Shown here one piece after another: positions 1 through 9,113 of a stretch of DNA of 64,000 nucleotides (position 1 is the first letter of the stretch; every line of letters starts with the position of its first letter). The stretch is taken from positions 62,001-126,000 of the forward strand of contig NZ_LAYY01000001.1 of assembly GCF_000986785.1 (NCBI RefSeq), in the 5' to 3' direction. Below the pieces are notes generated by a model. The model saw nothing but the letters and a program-made list of their open reading frames with translations. It had not been told where the DNA came from and searched no databases. Source of the stretch: Mesobacillus campisalis. GTDB lineage: Bacteria; Bacillota; Bacilli; Bacillales; Cytobacillaceae. The translations under genes were made by a program, and so were the position numbers.

Positions 1-20
1 CATTTTTAATTCCTTCATCA

Positions 21-34
21 TGTAAATGCTTACA
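21..34. promoter_or_regulatory. cre-like catabolite repression site
   Basis: TGTAAATGCTTACA (reverse TGTAAGCATTTACA) matches the CcpA cre consensus TGWAANCGNTNWCA with one mismatch and is nearly palindromic. It lies between the minus-strand promoter at 65-93 and an ATG at 3..1 that would start a gene leaving the window to the left, a typical roadblock position. Confidence 0.5.
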
Positions 35-64
35 AAAGGTTTCGTATGTCCTTTGTATGATTAA

Positions 65-93
65 ATTATAGCACTATAAGGTTAGTTTGTCTA
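65..93 (-). promoter_or_regulatory. Sigma-A promoter for a gene off the left edge
   Basis: On the minus strand TAGACA (88-93), a 17-nt spacer and a perfect TATAAT (65-70). Downstream are a cre-like site, an AAGGA ribosome-binding site and an ATG whose last base is at position 1. Only the start codon of that gene is inside the window, so its product cannot be named. With GH43 next to it, a sugar-utilisation gene is the obvious guess. Confidence 0.6.
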
Positions 94-140
94 TCGGATA
101 AACTAAGATTTTTAAAAATATTTTACTAGAGTTTTTCACG

Positions 141-1124
141 TCATTTATTTTCATAAGGGGCAATGGTTTGGATCGTTCCATCTTCGTTATATTTCAGTTC
201 CGTGAATTTAACGGACCGCTTATGGTTCACACCGCCGGATAAGGAGCTGTCATGGTAGAACAGATACCATTTATCCTTGTACTGGACAATTGAATGGTGG
301 GTCGTCCAGCCGATGACCGGGGTAAGAATCGTCCCTTTGAAGGTAAATGGACCCATTGGGTTTTCGCTCACGGCATAAACAATTTTATGAGTGGTACCGG
401 TAGAATAGGAAAGATAATAAAGTCCATTATATTTGTGGACCCATGGGCCTTCAAAATATCTCCTGTCTTCGTCACCGGCAAGAATTGGGTTACCCTCTTC
501 ATCCACAATGGAAATTTCCTTCGGCTCACTTTTAAAATTCAGCATATCATCCGTCAGTTCCGCTGCGATCGGGCCTAATGCCGGTTCCGAAGCTGCCGGG
601 CCTGCTGCATCATGCTGGTAAATACCTGTCTGCCATTTTTCCAGCTGTCCGCCCCATAGGCCGCCGAAATAGACATACGCCTTGTTGTCTTCGTCGACTA
701 GAACGGCCGGATCGATACTGAAGCTGCCAGGAATATAATTTTCCTCCGCCTTGAAAGGTCCTGCAGGACTCGGACTGGTTGCTACGCCAATTCGGAAGAT
801 CCCGTCCTTGTCCCTTGCCGGGAAAAATAAATAATAAGTGTTGTTCTTGTAGGCCGCATCTGGTGCCCAAAGCTGCTTGCTCGCCCATGGAATATCCTTG
901 AGGTGAAGCACTTCACCATGATCAACACAAGGCCCATCTACATCTTCCATCGATAAAACATGGTAATCCTCCATCTTATACTGGTCCCCATTATCATTGG
1001 AAGGTTCATCATGCTCCAGGTCATGGGAAGGATAAATATAAAGCTTCCCTTCAAACACGTGGGCAGAAGGATCAGCCGTGAAAATATGTGTCACTATAGG
1101 CTCATTAGGTTTCGAGTTTTTCAT
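141..1124 (-). CDS. Glycoside hydrolase family 43 (arabinofuranosidase/xylosidase type)
   Basis: Encodes 327 residues with no signal peptide, so it probably acts on imported oligosaccharides in the cytoplasm. GH43 enzymes are five-bladed beta-propellers with two Asp and one Glu in the active site. These fit the N-terminal TADPSAHVF segment, the central SIDPAVLVD segment and the EGPWVHKYNG segment. The start has a GGGAGG site five bases upstream. Weak promoter elements (TGTACA, 17 nt, TATACT) and an AAGCGTT cre-like core lie at about 1150-1190, together with a CTACA-N2-TGTAG inverted repeat that may be a repressor operator. The family covers alpha-L-arabinofuranosidase, beta-xylosidase and related activities. 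The exact substrate is not readable from sequence. Confidence 0.88.
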   Translation of the reverse strand: MKNSKPNEPIVTHIFTADPSAHVFEGKLYIYPSHDLEHDEPSNDNGDQYKMEDYHVLSMEDVDGPCVDHGEVLHLKDIPWASKQLWAPDAAYKNNTYYLFFPARDKDGIFRIGVATSPSPAGPFKAEENYIPGSFSIDPAVLVDEDNKAYVYFGGLWGGQLEKWQTGIYQHDAAGPAASEPALGPIAAELTDDMLNFKSEPKEISIVDEEGNPILAGDEDRRYFEGPWVHKYNGLYYLSYSTGTTHKIVYAVSENPMGPFTFKGTILTPVIGWTTHHSIVQYKDKWYLFYHDSSLSGGVNHKRSVKFTELKYNEDGTIQTIAPYENK

Positions 1125-1216
1125 AATAGCCTCCCTAGCATTTGTTGTCTACAAATGTAGTATAACGCTTACCAACTACTTTGTACAGGCATTATACAAA
1201 GTTTTTAAATGCAGCA

Positions 1217-1258
1217 TGGGGATGGTTCTTCTGCTTCAGAAGCAGCAGAACCGTCCCC
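1217..1258. repeat. REP-like palindrome, copy A (GGGGATGGTTCT...AGAACCGTCCCC)
   Basis: Imperfect inverted repeat with arms around GGGGATGGTTCTTCTGC and GCAGCAGAACCGTCCCC. It begins six bases after the stop codon of the minus-strand yerD-like gene. Related copies are at 7445, 29668, 31081 and 34436. It could form a stable hairpin at the mRNA 3' end. Confidence 0.8.
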
Positions 1259-1263
1259 GTGTT

Positions 1264-2880
1264 TTACCGCGCCACCTTTTCCTTTTCCCTAATCTCTGTC
1301 ACCTTTTCCGGATTCAGAGTAACATCAGCCACGGAGGAGATCCTTCCCCACTCGTCCTTATGCACGATATGCTTACGTTGGAACTTGGTCGGAGTATCAA
1401 GCCCGGCAGCCGCCGCGAGGTTGAACAGTCCCTCTCGTAGGGAGACAACATAATTGGCGACGCGGTATTGTTTCTCCTCGACCACAAGTCCATCCTGCAG
1501 CTTAGGGTCCGTGGTGGCAACCCCGGCGGGACAATGGTTGGTATGACAGATTCCTGCCATGATACAGCCAACATTAATCATGAAGCCGCGGGCGATTTGG
1601 ACGAGATCTGCGCCAAGTGCGAGGGCAACGGCAATTTTATCCGGAGTAACCAGCTTTCCGGATGCAATGATTTTGACTCTGTCACGCACTCCGTATTTTT
1701 TCAGCATCTCATCGACTAGCGGCAGGGCTGACATGATTGGCAGCCCGACGGCATCCGCGAGCTCCTGGTAAGTGGCCCCGGTTCCACCTTCGCCACCGTC
1801 GACGGAAATGAAATCGGGTCCCTTGCCTGTCTCTTTCATGATTTTTGCCATTTCCTCAAGGGAGTCCATGTCCCCGACGACAATTTTGATTCCCACTGGC
1901 TTGCCGCCGATATCCCTCATTCTTTCCACGAAATCAAAAAGACCGTAGTAGTCGCTAAATTCGTAGAACCGGTTAGGACTGTTGATTGTTTTCCAGGGCT
2001 CCACAAGGCGGATGCTGGCAATTTCCTCGGTCACTTTTTGCCCTTCAATATGCCCGCCGCGGATTTTCGCACCTTGTGCCAATTTGATTTCAAAGGCCTT
2101 TACCTGTTCAATCTCGCTTTTCTTCTTGAATTCCTCCCAGGAAAATTCCCCTCCGGGAGTCCGGACGCCGAACAACCCGGGGCCGATTTGCATCATGATA
2201 TTGGGGTTCCCGGCAAGATGATAAGGAGACAGTCCCCCTTCCCCGGTGTTCATCCAGGTTCCACCAGCAAGGCCAAGCCCTTTTGACAAAGCCGTTATCG
2301 CATTTTCTCCGAGTCCGCCGTAGCTCATCGCCGACTGGCCGACAAGCCCTTTTAGCCTGAACGGCTCCCGGCAAGTATTTTCTCCAATGATAACGGCATC
2401 CTCGTCACGGAGAAGGTATGGGTCAATCTGCCGGTCCTCGCGGTGCTCCTTCCGGCTCATAAGTCCTTCTTCATCAATTTCATACACTTTTGTATTAATC
2501 TTTTGGCTGTTGTCGATTCGCAGTTCTTCCAGGAGTTTAGGGAACATGCTGTTGCGGATGTAGTAGCCGCCTTCATTGAAATCCCGTTCGGAACCAAAGC
2601 CAATCAGGCGCTCCTTGTATTTACCCGCTTTGACCACATCCTGGAATTCCTTCCTGGAAAACGGTGTGCCTTCGGTATTGCTTTGAAACAAATACTGCCT
2701 TAGCTCGGGTCCAATCTGCTCTGTCATGTACCGGATCCGGCCCAGCAAGGGAAAATTCCTTAGGATTGAATGCTGTTTTTGCGTATCGTCTTTGCGGTAA
2801 AGGTAGGCGGCAGCTGCAGCCGTTCCAAGGACAGCGCTCCCCTTCAATACCGCAGGAAGATATTTTTTCATTTTGGACAT
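1264..2880 (-). CDS. yerD: FMN-binding glutamate synthase-related protein (YerD-like)
   Basis: 538 residues. An N-terminal hydrophobic segment (about residues 8-25) precedes the FMN-binding TIM-barrel domain of the glutamate synthase large subunit. The protein lacks the glutaminase domain of GltB. Glycine-rich flavin-binding stretches (GGEGGTGATYQEL, SVDGGEGG) are present. The CIMAGICHTNHC segment has the CX5CX4C spacing of the 3Fe-4S cluster ligands in glutamate synthases. The length and membrane-anchor-like N terminus match B. subtilis YerD. Family membership is clear but the physiological reaction is not established. The gene ends against a REP palindrome. Confidence 0.88.
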   Translation of the reverse strand: MSKMKKYLPAVLKGSAVLGTAAAAAYLYRKDDTQKQHSILRNFPLLGRIRYMTEQIGPELRQYLFQSNTEGTPFSRKEFQDVVKAGKYKERLIGFGSERDFNEGGYYIRNSMFPKLLEELRIDNSQKINTKVYEIDEEGLMSRKEHREDRQIDPYLLRDEDAVIIGENTCREPFRLKGLVGQSAMSYGGLGENAITALSKGLGLAGGTWMNTGEGGLSPYHLAGNPNIMMQIGPGLFGVRTPGGEFSWEEFKKKSEIEQVKAFEIKLAQGAKIRGGHIEGQKVTEEIASIRLVEPWKTINSPNRFYEFSDYYGLFDFVERMRDIGGKPVGIKIVVGDMDSLEEMAKIMKETGKGPDFISVDGGEGGTGATYQELADAVGLPIMSALPLVDEMLKKYGVRDRVKIIASGKLVTPDKIAVALALGADLVQIARGFMINVGCIMAGICHTNHCPAGVATTDPKLQDGLVVEEKQYRVANYVVSLREGLFNLAAAAGLDTPTKFQRKHIVHKDEWGRISSVADVTLNPEKVTEIREKEKVAR

Positions 2881-2916
2881 ATTATGGATCCCCCTTTGCT
2901 TTAATTAGGATGAAAC

Positions 2917-3546
2917 TTACAATTGCTGCAGCGCCTCGCGAATCGGAGTATCGCCTGATGTCACATCAAAGGTTTTATTGAACGTTTCCCTGCTGTCGAG
3001 CGCTTCGACCAGGACCGAAGCCAAATCCTCCTTTGGAATTTCGCCATGTTCATCTTTCAGTGACGGTGCGGCATTTACCTTTCCGCTTCCCGGCTTTTCC
3101 ACAGGCTCGCTCGGCCTTATGATTGTATAGGCAATCTCTTCCTGCCTTAATAGCTCCTCCGCCTGGTTTTTGCCTCCGATGGTTCCCGGACCGCCGCTTT
3201 CATTTTCATCCGCACGCAGCGGGCTGAGCAGAATAAACCTCTGCACATCATGTTTATTCGCTGCTTCCACCGAGGCTATCATGGTCTGATGGTCGATCAG
3301 GATGGGTTTTCCCTCACCGGTCCTCGGGCTTGCAGCTCCAAGATAAATGACTGCCTCACAACCGGCAAACGCCTCTGAAAAATTCTGAGCCTCCATGACA
3401 ACCACCTCCGTGGCACCAAGCTTCGTCATCAACGAATCTTTGTTTTGCGAACCTACGACTGCAACCGGCTCATGCTGCTTGTCCGCCAACAGTTTCACAA
3501 CATGCTCTCCTGTCATGTCCTCCGTTCCGATCACCAGTACTCTCAT
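2917..3546 (-). CDS. NAD(P)-binding SDR-type protein (YhfK-like)
   Basis: 209 residues beginning MRVLVIGTEDMTGEHVVKLL. This is a Rossmann fold with a variant glycine motif (GTEDMTG in place of GATGxxG), so nucleotide binding is plausible but atypical. The body (AVIYLGAASPRTGEGKP, RFILLSPLRAD, YTIIRPSEPVE) follows the atypical SDR_a5/NmrA-like pattern of small NAD(P)H-binding proteins such as B. subtilis YhfK. The substrate is unknown. It lies 36 bases downstream of the yerD-like gene start in the same direction and could supply the same transcript upstream of yerD. Confidence 0.75.
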   Translation of the reverse strand: MRVLVIGTEDMTGEHVVKLLADKQHEPVAVVGSQNKDSLMTKLGATEVVVMEAQNFSEAFAGCEAVIYLGAASPRTGEGKPILIDHQTMIASVEAANKHDVQRFILLSPLRADENESGGPGTIGGKNQAEELLRQEEIAYTIIRPSEPVEKPGSGKVNAAPSLKDEHGEIPKEDLASVLVEALDSRETFNKTFDVTSGDTPIREALQQL

Positions 3547-3610
3547 TTGTATGCCTCCTGATAGTTGATATTAGATATCTACCACTTTAAGAGCTGTGGA
3601 AACCATAAAA

Positions 3611-3638
3611 GAAAGCCTGGCCTTAGCGCCAGACTTTC
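3611..3638 (-). terminator. Rho-independent terminator of tyrZ
   Basis: On the minus strand GAAAGTCTGGC, a six-base loop, GCCAGGCTTTC and then a T run. It starts just after the tyrZ stop codon. Confidence 0.85.
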
Positions 3639-3644
3639 TATACC

Positions 3645-4895
3645 TTAAAATGATGTCGTAATTTTAATGAATTTCCGTTTCCCAACTTGAATCACCAATC
3701 CATCCGTAATCATGACTCGCAGGTGATGATCTTCTACCCTGATACCGTTGATTTTCACTCCCCTGTTGTCAATCATTCTCCTTGCTTCACTTTTCGAACT
3801 TAATAGCTGCAAATCGATTAGCAAGTCTAAAACTGGAACTTCGGAAGGACCATTCCAGTCGACTTTGGCGATTTCCTCAGGCAAGGCCCCTTTCTGGAAA
3901 ACTGAAACAAAGTGCTGTTCTGCTTTATGTGCTCCTTCTTCTCCATGGTACATTCTCACGATGGTCCTGCCCAGCAGCATCTTGGCATCTCTTGGGTGCA
4001 GCTTGCCTGTTTCCAGTTTTTCCTTAATATCCTGGATTTGTTCAGGAGCAAAGTCTGTAATCAATTCAAAGTATTTCACCATCAATTCGTCCGGAATGGA
4101 CATCGCTTTCCCGTACATCTCCTCAGGGCTTTCATCGATTCCAATGTAATTCTTTTTCGATTTGGACATTTTCTCAACGCCGTCAAGCCCCTCCAATAAT
4201 GGCATCAACAGTGCAACCTGTTTTTCTTTTCTGAACTTCTCCTGAAAATGCCTTCCCATCAGGACATTGAAATGCTGGTCGGTTCCGCCAAGTTCGACAT
4301 CTGACTCCAACACAACCGAATCGTATCCCTGCATTAAAGGGTAAAAGAATTCATGCAGCGAAATAGGCTTTCCAAAGGCAATCCTTTCTTCAAAGTCATC
4401 CCTTTCCATCAATCTTGCCACCGTAATTTTGCCGGCAAGCTGGATGACATCCTCAAACTTCAGTTTTGACAGCCATTTTGAGTTGTAATGCAGCTCCACC
4501 TTCTCCATATCAATGACTTTTGCGAATTGCTCGAAGTAGGTTTTGGCATTATGCTGGACCTCGTCATCAGTCAGCTGCTTCCTTGCCACCGACTTTCCCG
4601 TTGGGTCGCCAATCTTGCCGGTAAAATCCCCAATAATCAGCTGGATGATATGGCCATTATCCTGAAACTGCCGCATTTTGTTCAGCACTACTGTGTGTCC
4701 AAGATGCACATCCGGTGCAGATGGGTCCAACCCCAATTTGATTTTAAGAGGCTTATCTTCCAGAATGGACTTGGCTATTTTATTCTCCAGATCTTCGGCT
4801 GGAATGATCTCTTGTACCCCCTGGCTGTATAGCTTCATCTGCCTCTTTACTTCGGCATGTTGTTCCCCGCTTAACTGTTTGATTATGCTGTTCAT
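3645..4895 (-). CDS. tyrZ: Tyrosyl-tRNA synthetase, TyrZ type
   Basis: Class I aminoacyl-tRNA synthetase charging tRNA-Tyr in the cytoplasm. About 416 residues from the chosen start. HLGH (the HIGH signature) and [11 protein letters not shown] (KMSKS) are visible, and the C terminus carries an S4-like RNA-binding domain ([21 protein letters not shown]). The open frame extends upstream, but AGGAGG lies seven bases before the ATG at 4895, giving MNSIIKQLS. The sequence style and the neighbouring MarR gene match the B. subtilis tyrZ-ywaE arrangement rather than tyrS. Expression is preceded by a T-box leader. Confidence 0.92.
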   Translation of the reverse strand: MNSIIKQLSGEQHAEVKRQMKLYSQGVQEIIPAEDLENKIAKSILEDKPLKIKLGLDPSAPDVHLGHTVVLNKMRQFQDNGHIIQLIIGDFTGKIGDPTGKSVARKQLTDDEVQHNAKTYFEQFAKVIDMEKVELHYNSKWLSKLKFEDVIQLAGKITVARLMERDDFEERIAFGKPISLHEFFYPLMQGYDSVVLESDVELGGTDQHFNVLMGRHFQEKFRKEKQVALLMPLLEGLDGVEKMSKSKKNYIGIDESPEEMYGKAMSIPDELMVKYFELITDFAPEQIQDIKEKLETGKLHPRDAKMLLGRTIVRMYHGEEGAHKAEQHFVSVFQKGALPEEIAKVDWNGPSEVPVLDLLIDLQLLSSKSEARRMIDNRGVKINGIRVEDHHLRVMITDGLVIQVGKRKFIKITTSF

Positions 4896-4920
4896 TTTCA
4901 TTCCTCCTAAAATTAAATAC

Positions 4921-5153
4921 AAAAAAACCACATCCCTGAAAAAAGGGACGTGGTTTGACTATTTCACGCGGTACCACCCTTATTGAAGGAAAAATTCCTT
5001 CCGCTCAACGATTTAACGGTCGCCCGTTCTTTGTTTATCAAAGACAGCTCAAGGAATGTATTTCGTGTTATCTTTGTATCGGTTCGCACCGGCCACCGAC
5101 TCTCTTTTGAACAGGGAGATAAGCACTACTGGATTTCCTGTCATCGCTTTTCA
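4921..5153 (-). promoter_or_regulatory. Tyr T-box leader (tRNA-sensing riboswitch)
   Basis: The minus strand carries the diagnostic T-box AGGGTGGTACCGCG at 4967-4980. It is followed by a terminator hairpin (4921-4956, arms around AAACCACGTCCC and GGGATGTGGTTT) ending in a T run. Upstream are an AGAGAG element and GGTGCGAACC, as in stem II regions, and a TAC triplet at 5058-5060 in AAATACATTCC, which is a good candidate Tyr specifier codon. Uncharged tRNA-Tyr would favour the antiterminator and allow tyrZ transcription. A TATAAT at 5156-5161, overlapping the end of the marR gene, is the likely -10 box. Confidence 0.93.
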
Positions 5154-5164
5154 CTATTATATTT

Positions 5165-5617
5165 TTAAAATAAGTTTTCGCGAATTACTTTTCGGAGTAA
5201 TTGTGTCATTGTTTTTTGTTGAGCTTCTGACAGACCCGATACTATAGCAACCTCACCTTGGTGGAAACGCGGATATAAATCCTCCATCACTAACTTCCCC
5301 TTTTCGGTTATCGAAACGTAAGTCATCCTTCGATCACGGGTATCGCTTCTCCTATAACACAACTCTTTTCGTTCAAGTGTTTTCGTAATATTGCTTATTG
5401 TGGCTTTTGAAACCCCGGCTGATTCCGCCAATTTTTTAGTCTCCACGGACTCCCAGATCCATAAATCATACAGCATGGAAAAAGCGGTCCATGATAAACC
5501 ATATTCAGCCAGCACTTCCTGTTCCATCTTGTTCCTTACTCCCTGGGCAATCCGGTATAAATTGGTCACTAATGCGACCGCATCCAAATTCAGCGACTGG
5601 ATGGGAATCTTAGTCAA
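5165..5617 (-). CDS. MarR-family transcriptional regulator (YwaE-like)
   Basis: At least 150 residues with a winged helix (SVETKKLAESAGVSKATISNITKTLERKELCYR) and the MarR wing DTRDRRMTYVSITEKG. The position upstream of tyrZ matches B. subtilis ywaE, reported near and linked to tyrZ control. The first accepted start codon is a TTG at 5617 with no ribosome-binding site. The same frame stays open upstream to about 5683 and encodes a plausible acidic segment (EEGELLREEVDTINR). An AGGAG lies at 5686-5691, so the true N terminus is uncertain. Confidence 0.82.
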   Translation of the reverse strand: MTKIPIQSLNLDAVALVTNLYRIAQGVRNKMEQEVLAEYGLSWTAFSMLYDLWIWESVETKKLAESAGVSKATISNITKTLERKELCYRRSDTRDRRMTYVSITEKGKLVMEDLYPRFHQGEVAIVSGLSEAQQKTMTQLLRKVIRENLF

Positions 5618-5996
5618 ACGATTAATCGTATCTACTTCTTCGCGAAGAAGTTCACCCTCTTCATCAAATGAATATATATTGAATCACTCCTAAATTTTCA
5701 TAATCGTTAGCTATGAAACGATAATAGCAAAAAAAGTCACGGAATGCAATAACTCAATTAAAAAGGAAAATTTTCAAAGCCAAATTGAAACTTATACCTG
5801 CCTTTATACGTTTAGGAAAATAGTATCTATTCCAGTTATATCCAAAGGAGGAAAATAAAAAAAACTTAGGAAACTTCCAAGAAACGACAAATTTCATCTA
5901 AACCTATCTTGTAGAATTGTAGTAAAAGTGTAATATATAGGTAATGTAAATGTAAACTTTTTGAAAGAACTCCAAGGTATGGGGGAGGAATGATGT
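5618..5996. other. Intergenic region between divergent marR and ldt genes
   Basis: 379 bases, AT-rich, presumably holding promoters for both directions. Part of it (5618-5683) may be the true 5' end of the MarR gene. An AAAGGAGG at about 5845 is followed by no usable start codon. No RNA gene or clear operator was recognised. Confidence 0.4.
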
Positions 5997-7439
5997 ATGG
6001 CACAAGTCGTACAAACAGATGAGATCACTCATCTAACACGTCAAAAACAAAACAAATGGTATAAAAACTGGAAAATACTCGTGCCGGGCAGCCTTGCTGT
6101 CATAGCCGTCATCATTGCGGCCATGAGCTATTACCAGGCAACCCATTTTAACTTTAATAGAACAATCAATGGAATCAACGTCAGCGGACTTACAGCCGAA
6201 AACGCCCTGAACAAGCTGCAAACCACTGCGTTAAATAATGATATATATATTGAAGGCCAATTAATTCTTGATGGAAAAGCTACAGAGATGAATATAACCA
6301 GAGAGGATTTACCGCAGGTCAAAAAGCTGCTGAAAAGCCAGTGGACCTTCTTTCCTTCTTTCAAGGAAAGCAATTATTCATTAATGCCAAGCAAGCAGGA
6401 TGAATATAGGGGCATGACACTTAAAAAAGAGGTGGAACAAAAACTCCTCTCGCTAAATGCCGGGCTGACTTCAGCCATAGATGCCCACGCGTCCCTGGAA
6501 AATGGCAAGATTGTCATTTCGAAAAGCGTAGATGGCAAACAATATGACGTTGAAAATCTATTGAAAGAATACGACCAGCATGGTTATACAAGTGAAATCC
6601 ATCTGAGCCCGCTCTACCTTAGCGCCATTAATGAAGACAGTGAGATTGTGAAAAATGAAGAGAAAACGCTGCAGGCGCTTCTCGACCATACCGTGGAATA
6701 TAAGGTACAGGATAAGGTTCATTCTATCAAAGGCAGCGATTATATTAAAAATGCCACCGTTTCAAAAGAAATGAAGGTCTCGGTTGACCCTGGCGACCTT
6801 AAAAAGAAAATCGCCGAAATCAATGACACCCAATCCACATTGGGGAAAGATTTTCAGTTCAAGACCCATTCGGGTTCCGTCATTTCCGTTAAAGGCCAAG
6901 GCTATGGCTGGGCACTTGATGTCGATAAGGAAACAGCAGCCATGCAAAAAGCATTTGAAAATGGGGAAACTTCAGTTTCTGCTTCCCATATTCGCGGAAA
7001 CGGCTGGAATAATGAAGGATACGGCTATGAGACAATCGCAAATAACGGCATTGGTGACACCTATGCCGAGGTATCGATTAAAGAACAGCGGATTTGGATT
7101 TACCGGAACGGGAAGCAGGTGTTTACAACGAATGTCGTGACCGGGAGACACAGTACAGGGGAAGACACTTCTCCGGGAGTATGGTATATCCTTTTTAAAC
7201 GCTCCCCATACACCCTGAATGGCACCTCGGTCGGCAGCGGCACCTATTCAATCCAGGTCGACTATTGGGCGCCGTTCACCAACAGCGGCCAAGGATTCCA
7301 TGATGCAAGCTGGCGGACCAACTGGAACAGCAATGCCTACCTCACAGCAGGATCCGGAGGCTGCGTCAACGTCCAGGCCAACGTCATGAAAACCGTCTAC
7401 GACAACCTCAACGTCCACGACCCCGTCGTCGTCTACTGA
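5997..7439 (+). CDS. L,D-transpeptidase (YkuD) with peptidoglycan-binding domain
   Basis: 480 residues. A short cytoplasmic N terminus and one membrane anchor (about residues 28-46) come first, then an extracellular region with a PG_binding_4-like module (roughly 60-320). The YkuD catalytic domain follows (about 355-480). The catalytic motif is seen as GFHDASW (His about 435) and SGGCVNV (nucleophile Cys about 456). Such enzymes form 3-3 crosslinks or attach proteins to peptidoglycan. A GGAGG site lies eight bases before the ATG. The stop codon is followed within five bases by half a REP palindrome and then a strong terminator. Confidence 0.92.
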   Translation: MAQVVQTDEITHLTRQKQNKWYKNWKILVPGSLAVIAVIIAAMSYYQATHFNFNRTINGINVSGLTAENALNKLQTTALNNDIYIEGQLILDGKATEMNITREDLPQVKKLLKSQWTFFPSFKESNYSLMPSKQDEYRGMTLKKEVEQKLLSLNAGLTSAIDAHASLENGKIVISKSVDGKQYDVENLLKEYDQHGYTSEIHLSPLYLSAINEDSEIVKNEEKTLQALLDHTVEYKVQDKVHSIKGSDYIKNATVSKEMKVSVDPGDLKKKIAEINDTQSTLGKDFQFKTHSGSVISVKGQGYGWALDVDKETAAMQKAFENGETSVSASHIRGNGWNNEGYGYETIANNGIGDTYAEVSIKEQRIWIYRNGKQVFTTNVVTGRHSTGEDTSPGVWYILFKRSPYTLNGTSVGSGTYSIQVDYWAPFTNSGQGFHDASWRTNWNSNAYLTAGSGGCVNVQANVMKTVYDNLNVHDPVVVY

Positions 7440-7444
7440 AGCAT

Positions 7445-7461
7445 GGGGACGGTTCTCCTGC
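7445..7461. repeat. Half copy of the GGGACGGTTCT repeat, copy B
   Basis: GGGGACGGTTCTCCTGC begins five bases after the ldt stop codon. It matches one arm of the palindromes at 1217, 29668, 31081 and 34436. The second arm is missing, so this is a decayed or incomplete copy. Confidence 0.7.
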
Positions 7462-7472
7462 ATCAAAAAATA

Positions 7473-7511
7473 AACTCAGGAAATCTGACAGTGATTTCCT
7501 GAGTTTTTTTC
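7473..7511 (+). terminator. Terminator of the L,D-transpeptidase gene
   Basis: AACTCAGGAAATC, a seven-base loop, GATTTCCTGAGTT and a run of T. Confidence 0.9.
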
Positions 7512-7602
7512 ATGCGTGCTAGTCTATCTAGCTGCCCTAATTGAAATCCCTCTCGGTCATGAGCCAAAGGTTTACACTTCAATTTGGCGGAATGGAGCAC
7601 GT

Positions 7603-8025
7603 TTTCGGACTTGAGGCACCAGTTTCCACCTTGGCCTGTCCAAATCAGGCCTCCATTCGGATTCGGGACACCGCTTTCCTCCTCGGCCTGCCCGAATCAG
7701 ACCTCCATTCGGACTCGGGACACCGCTTTCCTCCTCGGCCTGTCCGAATCAGACCTCCATTCGGACTCGAACAACCAGTTTCCGCCTTGGCCAGTCCGAA
7801 TCAGACCTCCATTCGGACTCAAGACACCCGTTTTCTCCTTGGCCTGTCCGAATCAGACCTCCATTCGGACTTGAGACACCGGTTTTCTCCTCGGCCTGTC
7901 CGAATCAGACCTCCATTCGGACTCGGGACACCGCTTTCCTCCTCGGCCTGTCCGAATCAGGCCTCCATTCGGACTCGAGACACCTGTTTTCTCCTCGCCC
8001 TGTCCGAATCAGACCTGCATCCCGC
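7603..8025. repeat. 52-bp tandem hairpin repeat array, eight units
   Basis: The core TCCGAAT-N9-ATTCGGA recurs with its first base at 7639, 7691, 7743, 7795, 7847, 7899, 7951 and 8003, an exact 52-base period. A partial unit precedes the first. Each core is a short palindrome able to form a hairpin. Units differ at a few positions. The open reading frame across the array is spurious, because 52 is not a multiple of three and each unit is read in a different frame. Diverged relatives lie at 20642-20810 and 11536-11580. Confidence 0.92.
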
Positions 8026-8132
8026 TGGTAACGTTCTGTCAGGCAGGCAATCGCAACTCTTCCTTCTCAAAAGCTTACCCCACTATGGTAAAATGGCAGG
8101 GATGCAAAATTATTTTGACAGGTGGATTTACT

Positions 8133-9095
8133 TTGAGTTTAATCGAGAAGCTGTATACATTAATCATTTTCTTATCGGTCATGCTTGGATTAATCACCGG
8201 CCAGGCAGAGCTCATTCGCACCCATGCTGCCGTTTTGATTGTGCCATTATTAACCGCCATGCTGTACATCACCTTCCTGCAAATCCCTATTGAAGAAATA
8301 AAGAGTGCATTTAAAAACCTTAGGTTTACATACACTTCCGTCATCATCAATTTTATCTGGACACCTGTTTTCGCCTGGTTCCTGGCATCCTTGTTTTTAG
8401 GTGATAACCAAGCACTCTACATCGGCTTCATTATGCTGATGGTCACTCCCTGCACCGACTGGTATCTGGTCTTTACTGGAATCGCCAGGGGAAACGTGGC
8501 TTTATCAACTGCGGTCCTGCCCTTGAACTTCGTTCTGCAGGTAATACTGCTGCCTGTTTACCTCCTTGTTTTCGGCGGTGCATCCGGGGTTATGGAACTT
8601 GATTTTCTTATCGAAAGTATTTTACTAGTTTTGGTCCTGCCTTTCCTTTTGGCTTCTCTGACAAAAGCATTCTTTAGAAACAGGCAGAAGGCCCGGGAAA
8701 ATCTCCTAAACAGGCTAAGTGCCCTCCCCATCCTCTTCCTCGGCCTGGCCATTGCGGCGATGTTCGCTTCCCATGGACAATTGCTTCTGGAGAACCTTGA
8801 ACTGATGGGGCAAATCACCATCCCGATACTGGTATTTTTTGTGATTAATTTCATCATTAGCCAAAAGGTTGGCCAGTTGATGCATTTCCCATATGGTGAT
8901 CGGGCAAGCCTTAGTCTGACCACTCTGGCAAGGAATTCACCAATTGCTCTGGCAATTGCGATGACAGCTTTTCCGGATCAGCCGCTGATTGCCTTGACCC
9001 TGGTAATTGGCCCATTGCTGGAATTGCCGATTCTCGCCGTCATTACCCAGCTGCTGTTAGTTCGGTCAAAGAATGCAAAAAGCACACATCCATGA
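8133..9095 (+). CDS. BASS/ACR3-superfamily membrane transporter
   Basis: About 320 residues with eight to ten hydrophobic segments. It belongs to the bile acid:sodium symporter superfamily. The [10 protein letters not shown] segment resembles the conserved APCT region of arsenite permease ACR3, and [16 protein letters not shown] closes the last helices. The start chosen is TTG at 8133 ([11 protein letters not shown]), which has AGGTGG six bases upstream. An ATG at 8085 has no such site and a non-membrane-like lead. No ArsR or arsenate reductase gene is adjacent, so arsenite is only one possible substrate. Confidence 0.78.
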   Translation: MSLIEKLYTLIIFLSVMLGLITGQAELIRTHAAVLIVPLLTAMLYITFLQIPIEEIKSAFKNLRFTYTSVIINFIWTPVFAWFLASLFLGDNQALYIGFIMLMVTPCTDWYLVFTGIARGNVALSTAVLPLNFVLQVILLPVYLLVFGGASGVMELDFLIESILLVLVLPFLLASLTKAFFRNRQKARENLLNRLSALPILFLGLAIAAMFASHGQLLLENLELMGQITIPILVFFVINFIISQKVGQLMHFPYGDRASLSLTTLARNSPIALAIAMTAFPDQPLIALTLVIGPLLELPILAVITQLLLVRSKNAKSTHP

Positions 9096-9107
9096 CGCGA
9101 TGTGTGC
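9077..9107 (-). terminator. Terminator of the alpha/beta hydrolase gene
   Basis: On the minus strand GCACACATC, a short loop, GATGTGTGC and TTTTT. It overlaps the final codons of the convergent transporter gene. Confidence 0.75.
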
Positions 9108-9113
9108 ATAAAA

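Noticed and set aside
7603-8025. CRISPR array
   Set aside because: Units are contiguous 52-bp repeats with no unique spacers between them, and no cas genes are present.
7541-8293. Open reading frame of about 250 codons across the 52-bp array
   Set aside because: The period is not a multiple of three, so consecutive units are read in different frames. There is no ribosome-binding site and the 3' end overlaps the transporter gene.
8133-9095. Definite arsenite permease Acr3
   Set aside because: The family fits, but no ars genes are adjacent, so the substrate is left open.
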